Assembly: GCA_036362985.1 (NCBI GenBank)
Contig: JAYGXS010000003.1
Location: 69,265,522-69,329,521, forward strand
Length of the DNA: 64,000 nucleotides
Direction of reading: 5' to 3'
Source of the DNA: Ligula intestinalis
Taxonomy: Eukaryota > Platyhelminthes > Cestoda > Diphyllobothriidea > Diphyllobothriidae
The stretch's first letter is position 1. The number at the start of each line of letters is the position of its first letter. The notes beneath the pieces were generated by a model that saw only the letters and a list, made by a program, of their open reading frames with translations, was not told the DNA's origin and did no database searches. This document shows positions 11,901-23,900 of this stretch, one piece after another. Both the position numbers and the translations under genes were made by a program.

Positions 11901-14900
11901 TGTACTTTATTAAAGTTCCTCGTAAAATATTTTAAAAATATTCACACCCACTGCAACACATTGTGTAAATACTATCCTGTAGAATCTTTATAATATACCT
12001 AGATTGTAAGCCCTTAACGCTAATGAAATAACATATTGGCCTCAATTTACGCTTTCTTTGAGTCCTAGCAGGAAATAGAACGTACTTTACCGCCCAAAGG
12101 GTACAAGAAATAATAATTATTCTTAAATGTTACATCAAGTATACTTGAATTTTTAAGGAACTTGAAAATCGCTCAATTAAATGCATAATACTCAAGCACT
12201 CATTTTTCATCGGGTGTGGAATATCTTGAGATAATATCCCAACATAATAGATCATTCTGAGTGCACTTTTCTAATCAAAACACACTTTCGAATTTCGGAT
12301 TAACGTTTCATGAGACAGTCCTGATACTGGTTAATCCAATTAAATCTAAGCTTATTTCTCTCTATAGAACTACAAAAGAACCACGCAAAGTATTCCTTTG
12401 TATGAAACGCTGATGAGGATCCGGACATTGCAGGATCAGGAAACTGCCACATTTCACACTACTGTCAACAATGGTTGCAAAATTCCCTGGCAGAGGAAGG
12501 GTTTCTGTCACTCTGAAGATGGGCATGTTTCCTTGAAGGATACGACAGATTACTGCGTTGAACGGTCTCATACACATTGTCCATACCTCCGTTGACGGTA
12601 GAGTGAGATAGCCCCCCGCCCAGTGTCTTCCTTGAAATGCCCTCTTACGTGCAACTTGCCAGTATTCAAGCCCTTGGTGACTTACATCATGCAGGACAAA
12701 TAAACCATAGTGTTTTCAGTGTGTGTGTGTGTGTGTATGTGTGGAGAGAACGGGAGTTCTCAGCATCCAGGCCATGCTCAGGCAGATACAACTGCGCTGG
12801 AGCGGACACGTGGTACGTATGAATGATGAACGGCTGCCCAAGTGACTGTTCTATGGCGATGTCGCCGTAGGTACTCGTCGCAAAGGAGGACAGAAGAGAC
12901 GTTACAAGGACACCCTGAAGAACTCCCTGAAGCGTCTCCAAATCAACACGCTGAACTGGGAGGAGCTTGCCCTGGACCAAACTGCGTGGCGAAGAGCGGT
13001 CAAAACGGGCGCCGCACTCTAAGAAGCTAGTCGGATCGCCGCCGCCAAGGCAAAACGGACGGCACGCAAGTCTCACAATCCACGGACGCACGCTGCCACC
13101 ACCCAAGCCCTTCCAACGTGTCCGCGTTGTCAACGCACCTTCTGTGCACGCATTGGCCTGGTCGGTCACCTCCGGAAGCCGTGCAACCCTCCTCCGACAG
13201 CATCCACGTCGACTGCACCAAACACTCCGCCAGACCCCACTCCACCCTCCACGTCGACGGCAATCACCGACGCGAGAGATGCCTCGTTGCCCTCGTCCAC
13301 CGACTCCAACTCACCCACAACTTCTTCCACTCCCTCTGACACACTACCGCCCGCATCAACTTCCACACCTGAACCTCCCACCAGCTCTGAGGTCCTGATA
13401 TGCCCTCACTGCAATCGCACATTCACCTCACGCATCGGTCTAATCGGTCACTTGCGAATCCATCGCACAGAGACTGGTGAACTAGTGCCTGGAGCACCAA
13501 CACACAGGCGAGACCGACGCCTTCACGGCCCACACTGCCCCCGATCATTCGCTCATCGCATGGGCCTACTAGGTCACATGCGCATTTACGACAGCGGCAC
13601 TGACCGTGATGTTGGCACACCCAGCACCTCACACATCCCCACCACCAGCCTCAGCCACACTCACTAGTCGCCTCGCGTCACGCTTGCGTCGTCAAGTTTG
13701 TCGGGAACACAGGTGAGTGCCTCCTCCCTCAGGTAAGTGGAGGCCGTTCTTGCTGTATTTGTTGAATACTGTCTTGCCTTACTGCCCCATAATAGCTCCT
13801 GTAGTTTATATTACTCGCTCCATTACCGCAATCATACTCATAATAGCGGCGCCTGCAGTTCTGTCTTTAGCACATACGACAGCCTCAGTAGCTTCTGAAG
13901 ATTCTCTGCTGCAAGGTAAGCTGAGACTTTGCTCTCATTGTTCTTCTATACTTCATCTCCTCCCCTTTCTCGGCCTGTCTGCGTTCCACCCCTTACCTCC
14001 TCTCCCTATCTCCTTCTTTCCCTTTTTCTATTTTTTCCCCTTTGTCCTTTCCCCTCCTCCTTCTTCCTCTTTTTCTTCTACTCCTCTTCTTCTTCTTCTT
14101 TTCTTTTTTCGTCTTCTGCACATCCACAACTGAAAAGTTCACAAATTGTCTCTTGCTCTCCTTTCAGCCTCGCCCACGGACGCCAACCGGCAACGGAGCA
14201 TGGGTAGTGCTTTTCAGTCGCTGACTGACTGGTTACCCCTCTCAGGAGGGTGTTGGCCCAGGCTTCATGCAGGGCTGCTCTCACCCTTCTGAGATCCAAT
14301 GGTCTGTATGCACATGCAATGCCAGTCTTCAGCCAACCACGGTCCCTGCGGCCTGGAAGGCGCTGGCACTTTCTCTCACTTCTGATTCCCCTTGCTGACT
14401 GCGCTCGCGCTCCCACTGGGTTTCAGGCCCCACTGCGGGTGCCCGAAAAGCTAGGCGGTCACTATGCGGTGGGGGAGCGAGTGAGGTCGACCTCGGCGCG
14501 CTTCTTCCCTCGCTATAATAAATCTGAATGCGTCTGAATCTATCACGGTGCGCTAAAAGCCGTGGCTAGGAGGGTCTGCCAACTGACGGGAAAACTCGGC
14601 CCCCCACGTAGCTGCTCCTTCTGTACGCGTGTGTCTGTGTGTGCGTACGGGAGGAGAGGGAGGACTGAGAGTCAGGCTGCAATGGCTCCCTCTTAATGTG
14701 GCTTTTATGGCACTCCCGCGCAGTCGGGAGCATACCTAGCGAGATGGCTGTGTCAAGTGTGCGCGTTCTGAGTGTTTATCGCGCCAGCCATCTACACCCT
14801 CCCTCATCCCCGGTCTTATTGACTTTGTCTTTACACCGGAAACGGGGGTGGGAGTGGCGAGCGAGTGGGTAGATTCTGCGCAAGTCTGCCTAAACTCCTG

Positions 14901-17900
14901 TTTTCCCTCGCGCCAGTTCTCTGCGTTGCTCCTGCTAGCTGTCGCTTGCGTATTGCTTGCCCAGCTCGCCTTTGTGTCAGTTGCGGCTTGCTTCAGCGTT
15001 TGCTGCGGCTTGTTGGAGCGCGTGGTGCCCATCGTCGAAATCGACGGGGGAAATGTGGTGTGTGTGTGTGTGTGTGAAATCACGTGGCCGGGTCTATAGT
15101 AGCTTCGCCACCCCAACCCCTTCTATCTCGTGAGGCCATAGACGAGGTCACTCCGCGCATAGGACTTCGCGCGAAGGCAGTTTTCGGCGTGTCTCAGGCC
15201 AGGCGCAGATTAACGCGCAACCCCTCGCTTTTGGTGAACCGTGCCTCCCCGTCCACGGCAGCTGGACTTCAATCCTTCCAATGAGATGTCCGCGTTTGTG
15301 GACTAGCCTTAATTCGTAGGTTGACCCCACTCCGTCCGGACACAGACCTCAACGTGGTGACTGGCGTCAGGCCAGCACTGCGGACCCGATGCGGCAAGGG
15401 AACGGGCTGCACACGCCCGAGAGTCAAATCTGCTCTAATCTATTCTTGCATTCCTTCTATACAGAATAAACTGTTCCTGCTATTATGGCCTTCCCAAGAC
15501 TTCTTATCCTTCTCCCAAAAAACTGGACCCGGAAGATCGTAGCTGTTAGAGTTAACTCGATTTTCCATTATTCCCCTATAGGTCTATTCTAGGCTGGCAA
15601 TCAAATCTCCCAGCACATCTGGAGGAATGCTAGCCGACAGCAGCCCATTTGTTGTTCCTAACTTAATAGTGGCGCAGCAACTGCCTCTTGGCTGTACCTA
15701 TCGCCTTTGCTTGTAATCTGTCAAAAACTTCCTACCGGGGAATTGCGCATTTTCTGGTTAAATAGAGACTTTATAAATTCTTTGCAACCTGACTCCCTCC
15801 TAACGCATGACGCCACAGAAGAGTTCACTCCGCGCATAGAGATTCGCGTGAAGGTAGTTCTCGCCATGCCTCTGGGGTCAGGTGCAAACTGACGCTGGCG
15901 AACGCATGCATCGTGCCTCCCAGTCCTGGCCTCAATTCGTCCAATGAGATGTTCGCGTTAGTAGACTAGCCTCAATTAGTAGGTTAGCCTTAATTGGTCT
16001 GGACACAAAACTCAATTCGGTGACTGCCACCAGATATCAATTCGGACCTGAGCGGAATTGGAAATGGACTGCACTTGTCCAAGAGTCACATCTCCTCCTA
16101 CCTATTCTTCCATCCTTTCTGGACAGAACACACTGTTCCTACCATTTTGGCCTTCTCATGACTTCGCACTTCTCCTAAGATACGGGGCCTGGAACATCGC
16201 GGTCGTTAGGGTTAACTCTATTAACCTTAACACTCCTCGATAACATTTCGACAGGCAGTAGGCTTTACGTGCACAACCAAACTCTTTATATTGGTAGAAA
16301 TAAGAAAAGCAATCCTCGCGCACTTACTCATTGTCGTGTTGACACATTTCACAGGCAACTACTGGTAGGCATTCACATTTGTCCTTCGGTCGAGAAATCT
16401 CATCCCTCGTCTTACCGCAAAGTAGGCAACAGTTGTTGTCATAGCAGACGCGAAATGGCTACAACGAGAGTAAAAAAGCTCATTACTTTTGAAGAAAAAA
16501 CAGGCCTAATTGTATGCACTGCAGGAAAGACCGCGTTTCATTTCATTCTATAGAGGCATCTGGGAACAGGGAACGTGGAGACTGCTGTTAACCAACTTTG
16601 TTCCCTTGGCGTCGCATTTTGCTGCGGGTTAAGGCGGAGTTTCACTTTGCAGTGCCGAAACATATTTACCCCTACACCCCCCACCCTCTGCCTGCTGCAG
16701 TAGAACTTCAGTTGGGAGGCTATTGGAAAGCCTGTCGGAAGGCACTCAAGAGAAAGTGAGAGATGAATCTTCCCTCGGATACTGTCCCTAGAGTAAAGTC
16801 TCCTTAAATAAAGCCCTCCCTTTATCTAAGCCCTCTGGATAAGTACTGCACAGCATTAACGCCAACGTTTTGAAACTATTTGTGTTCAACTGCGACCTGA
16901 AGCTGAGGCCTGGAGGACCCTAAACTAATTTATTCTTGCACGGTCATCCATGGAAGCACAAACATAACCACTTATATAACCATTTCTCAAAACGCTATAA
17001 TTGTATGGTGTCCAGCAGCTGCTGCTCGAGCAGAAATTTTACCTCAGTTATCCAAATTGGCAGCCAAAAACATATAAAAGGGTTTTTACCTCTCCCACTT
17101 AACTCATATCTTACTAGCTGTCATAAACTAATACTCTGACTTTGAGGTACAATACTTTACCTAATCCAAACTTTCTCGATCACTTTCACGGAAATGGCAA
17201 CGTTAAAGGAATGCTTAAATTAGCTTTAGAAAACGCTATTCAAATTCTTTATTCGTTCTGGCGTAAAATATCGGTTACGTCATTCTATTTAATCCAGAGT
17301 AACTAAAGTTTCAAACAAAAAAGACCGCATGCGACGTTTGCAAAACAGAACTTCTGGCGGGGCAGGTCTGACGCCGCTTCCCACAACATGAGCCACTCCT
17401 CTAGATAAGCTTGCATATTTTCCCGTAAACCACGTCGTCTTGCACCGCTGCCATTGTTCAAGGGTTAGAGTGTTGAGCTTCTATCCAAGAAAACTCGGAA
17501 TTGTACCTCGCGTTGCAAACATCGGCATAGTTCTGGCTGGATGATGATGGCCACAACGTCCGAAATAGTCATTTCAGTCCCTCTTTTCTGTCTCGATCAT
17601 ACCATTCTGCCTCTACTGCTAACTTCTATACGTCCGTGGGGAAGGCGGCTTTAGATCGAGGTCCAAGGCACAACGACATGGGTGTGTCCCGTAGAATGAT
17701 CGGATGAGGCTTTCTTTACCATATTATTCTTCGTGTTTTTTCAGAAACGGTAGAAACCTTTTTAAATACGGATTATTTGTACCTCACCCAAAATTTAGTC
17801 AAAACTTGCAAAGCCTTCTTCTGCTCACTTGCATGAGTTGGTAAGCCAATCCAGCACACTCTTAAACTTAAAGTAAAAATTGCACTATTTTGACCACCGC

Positions 17901-20900
17901 AAAAATGAGTAAGAATTAGAAATCAGCATGTGCAATCAACTTTGGTGGCTCTGAGCTTATGTGGTTTAGTTACCATTTTTGGCATTTTTATAACGTTACC
18001 TCATCCCGTATAGAACTGGCTTGAGCATTTAGATGTCACAGACTGGCTCATTCGACTACAAGTTTTTATCATTTTTTATGGACATGGTCCGCAATTTACG
18101 AGGAATTTTACTTAAACTGGATGCAATCAAAATAAGTAATTGATTCTCGCTTAATGCTTTCAGTGTCAGGTAACTCGAGGCGTCAAGTCACTCTTTTCCA
18201 TTCACTCCCTTGTCAAAACACAATGCATCGAGAAAGACCACATTGGTCTTGATTTTAGAATTTATATTGATATTCTACGACATTTCTTAACTTCTTATTT
18301 GCAAGTAAAATACGTGTATGGACAATATTATGAAATAGTTTAGGGGGGCAAGGCCACCATTTTCGTTTTTTATGCAAGAGATTTCAAAATTACCTTCAGA
18401 TGCGTTGCATAAATGTCGTAGGTGAAAATCGCGCTGATGGAGTACAGCTGAAAAATGCAAACTGTCACAATAATGAAGGAATTCATTGTGAAGAGGAGGA
18501 AACACCCACTTATGCCGAAAGCCGACCTAAACACGGTGATCGGTGCATCAGCTGAAGAGGAAAGTTGAAGAAGGTTTACTGAGTGTGGTATTGAAAAAGT
18601 TTTTGTGTACAAATCTCAAAAAACAGTGACACCACTACCGCGCTTAATGACCAAATACATATGACGTCATTTAAGCAACAGCGGGGGTAAAGATCACGAT
18701 CTTGACAACTTAGTGTAATGTGTTCAAGCCACGGTCGCGCCAAGTAGAAACACCTACGATAGACGTGGGGGCTGCTAATTTTAGTGTTGGTGATTACTTG
18801 GCCCTGGCTTCCTACAAATGCCTTACCTTCTCAAATAGATGTGCATATGCGACTGTCAGGTTCGTGTTGCAAAGAGCGTGAAAAAACTATAGTTAATACC
18901 CTGTGTTGTACATATAGAAGGTTGCCTAAACTATGGAAAGCATCTCCAAGAGTTTTGAGGAGTATCATCCATTGTTCTTCAGCTGCAATGTGTGCTAGAA
19001 TCGTGCAGATGAAGGTCCAGGCGGTCAACTATGATAAATTGGGCCAAGTTAATTAAATTCCACACCATAGTCGTCTTGGCTATTATATAGGCCAGACAAG
19101 ACGACAGCTTAGATCGCAAATAGCCCCGCGCAAACGGGCCTATCACATAGGCGACCCAATGCCTTAGGTCCATATTAACTCGCTGTGTAAGAAGAGCACG
19201 AGATCGATTTCGCGGGCAAGCAGCCGGGCCTGCTGGCGGCCTGGACGTCTGACGCTAACTTCCCTGATGGACAGGTTCATCTCCCCCTGCCTTCCTACGC
19301 TACGCTCACGCGGTCGATTGACGCGGCCCCATTCCCGCCTCCGTCACGTGAGATCACGTCGTCGTGATACCGCGTCATGGGATCTGTCCCCTCCTTGCCC
19401 CCCCCCCCCGCGCTCTCTCATCGTTTGGCTACAAAATGTTCTCTTGCCGTTGCACTGTCGTAGCCTTTGGGGCCAGGTTCCAGTGTGAGTCCAGACGTAC
19501 AGTCTAGTACACCTGCGCTTCCAGTTACAGCGCGTTCATCTTGTTTGGAACCGTACTCCCTACGCCTGCCGGTAAAATTAGCTTCTGTTGTTTCTGCTAA
19601 TGGGTTCCAGAGTGATTTAAAAACGTCACACTAATAAAAATCTTGTTCCAACGATCAAGTTTCCCTTTTTCCCCACGGCTTTCTGCAAATTTTCTTCTCG
19701 TGTATATCGGCAGTGAGGAAATACAGACACTCCTCTGCTGATTAACTTTCAGGCATATTAAAGAAGACGTTTTAGGATAAGCAGGAATGTGTATTTAGCT
19801 AGTGTGGATGAAAATGTAAATGCAGCGAAGTGCCACGTAAAATGACCTTGAATAACGACGTAAGGACATTTCGAATTACGGACGATCCTTTGGAACATCA
19901 CTCGTTCGTGCGTTGGGGAATGTTTGTGTTATTATTATCATCGAAAATCGAAAGCAGAGCAACTGTAAGAGTTAAGAATGACTGTTTCTGGCTTATTCGT
20001 ACCTATCGAATAAGCCAGAAACAGTCACTCCAACCTCTTGCCGGTGTTTTGCTTACGATTTTCTATGATTATAATAACACAACCATTCCCAACGCACGAA
20101 CGAAACGCTATCCTACAAGCACAGTTTTTCGGCCTATCCCTTACCGCTAATGGGAAAGCGAGGCCCAAGTCAGAGCGGGACAGATGAGTCCCGTTATCGG
20201 TGAGGTGAACGTTCATCAACGAGTGGCAATATCTCCTGACCTAAACCGGCTAGACAACGAACTCGTGGCTCAGTGGTTAGGACGTTTGACTCTGATCGAA
20301 AAGGTCGCCAGTTGGAGGCTCGAGTTGGGCACCACTTGGGTGGGGATATGACTGGCTAACGATGGCTAATAGGCCAGAAATGGTCATTTTAGTCTCCCTT
20401 GTCTTTGCTGGCAGTACTATCTGCCAGTATTGAACTTGCGGGGAGGCCTAGAAATGCCCTACATCTCCCACTGTTTATCATGAATCGGCTTTCATCCATC
20501 GCACATTTGTACGAACTTCTTCGTAGTCTCGCAATGACCAATTTATTGGAAATTGCTCACGGTATGCGTATTTAGGGACCACGAGAAAGACAACCTGGCT
20601 CGATTCGAACTGGAAACCCAAAACTTAATGAATCGCACACTGACCACCTTAACAGACAACGTTTACATACTTGACAGTAGTTCGTTGAATGAGGACTCCA
20701 TTTACTGTGCAATTAAGATTCACATCCAGAACCATATTTTAATTTTAAGAAAGCGGGCCATTAACGCCTCTCCTTACCGTTGCTTAAGAATTCAAGAGGG
20801 AGTCGTTGCGTCAGTTCATTTGGTTTATTCAGTAATGTAATTGAGGAACGACCCGGATAACTCTACGGCTCCCTAGTTCAAACAGGACTTTCTTAGCATT

Positions 20901-23900
20901 AAAAGATCCAGCAATCACCAGTTAAGGTATGGGAAAAGGCACTCGAACCAGCATGTCACCTGATCTAATTAACGCTCGATGGCTAATAAATCCACAGTTA
21001 TTAAATACATTAATAATTTTATGACGCCTTGCTAGTTGGACAAATGTGTGTCTTTTCTGTGCCTGTTACATGCCTGGAAGTTGCCGAAAAGGCATTTGGT
21101 TTCCCTTTGCATCATAACGTCTGACAAACATTTGTCCGTCTCCGTATTTCGTCGTTTGAGGATGGCTACGTTTCTGAGAAATAAAAACGTGCGAATACTC
21201 TACTTGTGTGCATAGCAGTTAAAGTATGCATTCGAAGAAGGCGTCTGTAATCATTCATGTTGCAAAATGGACTGCGATATGTGTTGGTGTTTGTGTATTT
21301 TAGAACGCGAAGTGGATCACTTCGAGGAAGTAGACCTGGTCGATCGGACTCAGCCGCGGAACGCAAAATGCAATTATAGGTAGCGGGTGATTTCTAAAGA
21401 CAAAGAGCTCAAAAATGCTATTTAAGGCTCTCGCACGTGTCCGTTCATGGACTTTAAGCTGATATTGATTTGGTTTCACGACTGGAACCCACTCAGGGTA
21501 GCGTCCGGCATTGTAAGTTCATTGCAGGCGCATTGAAACAAGGTAAGGTAAATCGAAATGACATCTTTCGTTCTACCTCGATTTCTGAGCGGAATACAGA
21601 TGCTTCGGTCTTGTGATGTTGCTACCTGATGGGGACAAGGTATCCCAAGGTGCACTTATATAATCTTTGTCGATGACATTTATTGCGGCTTATTGAAGTC
21701 CAGGATAAAATTTCTCTTGTCATTAGTTACGCAGCAATTGTACATTACCAAGGGTTGACTGCGTCGTTTAAAGCATAAATGGTCTAGTGTGTTTTCTATC
21801 GACATCCATGTTTGTGAGCTGAACATTTCTTAGCTTTGTACGCAAATATTTGCTTATTGCAGCATTTTTGTTTGCCCTTAAAGGTGAAAATATTCCATTC
21901 TTGCCGGCTAAGTTAAGGAAGACTAAAATTACCCACCAGGGGATTGTTGTGCGTCTTCAGGCCGCTGGCCTTGCCCAGACTTCCGGCCGGAAGAACACAT
22001 GTATGGTCTCGGATTTAGTTGTTGACTGAAACTTTAGCAATCTTGAACTGCAAACGCCTAGTTGGCTGAACGGACTAACTTGGGTTTCGTCTTGTGGCAT
22101 AGGTGATTACTGTTCAACAACATCTATCCGCATAAGTACTTGCAGTAAGACAAGGGAATACGAAACCCCGATTGCACAAAGTACCTTTCGGAAAATTCCA
22201 GGAAGGCCAACTATTATCGAGTCACAATCTAAATGCTATCAATAACCCTATTCTTAAACCGTAACCCTTTTCCCTAAGCACAACCTTAACAGTAGCCCTA
22301 ATTCCCGATAGAGTGCAAAAGGCAAGTTCCAGGGAGTGGTTCAAAAAACAAGAGGAACAAGGAGAAGAAGAAGAAGAAGAAGAAGAAGAAGAAGAAGAAG
22401 ATGAAGAAGATGAAGAAGAAGAAGAAGAAGAAGAAGAAGAAGAAGAAGAAGACGAAGAAGAAGAAGAAGAAGAAGAAGAAGAAGAAGAAGAAGAAGAAGA
22501 AGGAGAAGAAGAAGAAGATGAAGAAGAAGAAGAAGAAGAAGAAGAAGAAGAAGATACAATCGCTGGAGCAAAAAAAGTTATTTGTCCGACTTTGAAGATT
22601 ATCACTCAACTTGATACTAGCTCCGCTGATGGGTTTGACTCAACCTATAACAGGTCGGGCTGATTAATTTCTCCTGGAAATTAGCGTGAAGTGATCGCAA
22701 TCGGATGAATTTTTATGTCTCGCGGCAGTCAGAAAAAATAGTCCTCCATTCATTATTTGTTATAACATGCTTACCTGCAGCAAGCATGACAGTCGAGTTC
22801 TTCAAGTACTCTTTTTTGAGCATCAAGTAGCCAAGACTGGTTGACGTGCCGAATGCAAACGGAATGGTCAGCCAGAGGAAACAGGCTATAAGTATACCCA
22901 GGCTGGCCTTTCCAGGTGGCGAGACTGAAACGATCTCCCAATTGGCCTGGTCCAGCAAAACTTGAGCCACTGAGACTGTGAAGTAAAATGCATTTTAGGT
23001 GTGTTTGGAACAGACAATGTCCTCACAATTAAGCAGTCTGCAATCAAATGTAGCTTGCGTTTCAAGGAATTCGTGCAGTTTCATTTTGGATAAATGAATG
23101 ATTTAAAAAATTTGATCTTCCACTGAAGGTCCAAGCGATGGTCTCACGTCTATTTTTAAGCCGGCAGCCTTCAATGTGCAATACCCCGGTCATTTTCATT
23201 TTTGAATCAGTGGTCATCTGAGTCACTGAGCAATTAAACAGACGCTATGACATCGAGTCTTGTTGGCTTCGACTGGGTATATTTTAATTCACCCACAAGT
23301 AACAGCAACCGATCTATTTTGATTGCCGGGTATGCTAGCGACGTTTTATCTGGCCCTGGAGGTCTGTTCTATAATTCATGTAAAGAGTCACACAGTGATA
23401 AACCCATAGTAGACAGTTAGTCAAATGCTTTTAGCTGTTTGATTGTTTGTTTGAATTATCTTGCCATTACCGGAAGTCCATTTGGCCTACTTGTGGAAAA
23501 CTAGGGGAATTCGAGCTCCCAAGAGCAAGCGGAAAGTAAAGAGGGAAGTGTGGCCTCGTAGCTCAGGTGGTTAGAGTGTCGCTGTTGTGAGTTTGGATCT
23601 TTCCAAGGCCGCTGAGCTTTCCATACCTAGGTTAAACGCATTATTCTCGGCAAACCCCCATATTAACTCAGTGCGACTAGAAGTCACCTGGTGGATTCTA
23701 AATTGATTACTTAAGGAATCCAGCTTGAGCAGTTAACTTACTGTATCAGAGTGGACGGATTCTATACGTTGCAGGAGGCCGGGATGGTAACTTGAATTGA
23801 GGCAAATGTTCGCACCCCTGGTATGTTAATAGATAAAGAAGAAGAAGGCTTTTCGATCAAGTGAACCATCATTTTATTCTTCTGAGCTTTCAGGCTCTTA

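Larger units (their letters stand above)
14126..18393. other. Intron sequence with repeats
   Basis: GC-rich unclassified stretch 14126-15124 with a short (TG)n at 15058-15076, the duplicated repeat, then unremarkable DNA to exon 7 apart from one decayed SINE. No further exon identified. Confidence 0.45.
18552..22200. other. Intron sequence
   Basis: Besides the palindrome and SINE listed, nothing recognised. A CCCTAA-like degenerate stretch lies at about 22225-22305. Confidence 0.45.

Noticed and set aside
22401..22595. CRISPR-like or satellite array
   Set aside because: Simple trinucleotide run without spacer structure; eukaryotic context.
22222..22663. Long Ser, Glu, Lys or Leu homopolymer proteins
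   Set aside because: All frames are open only because of the GAA microsatellite.
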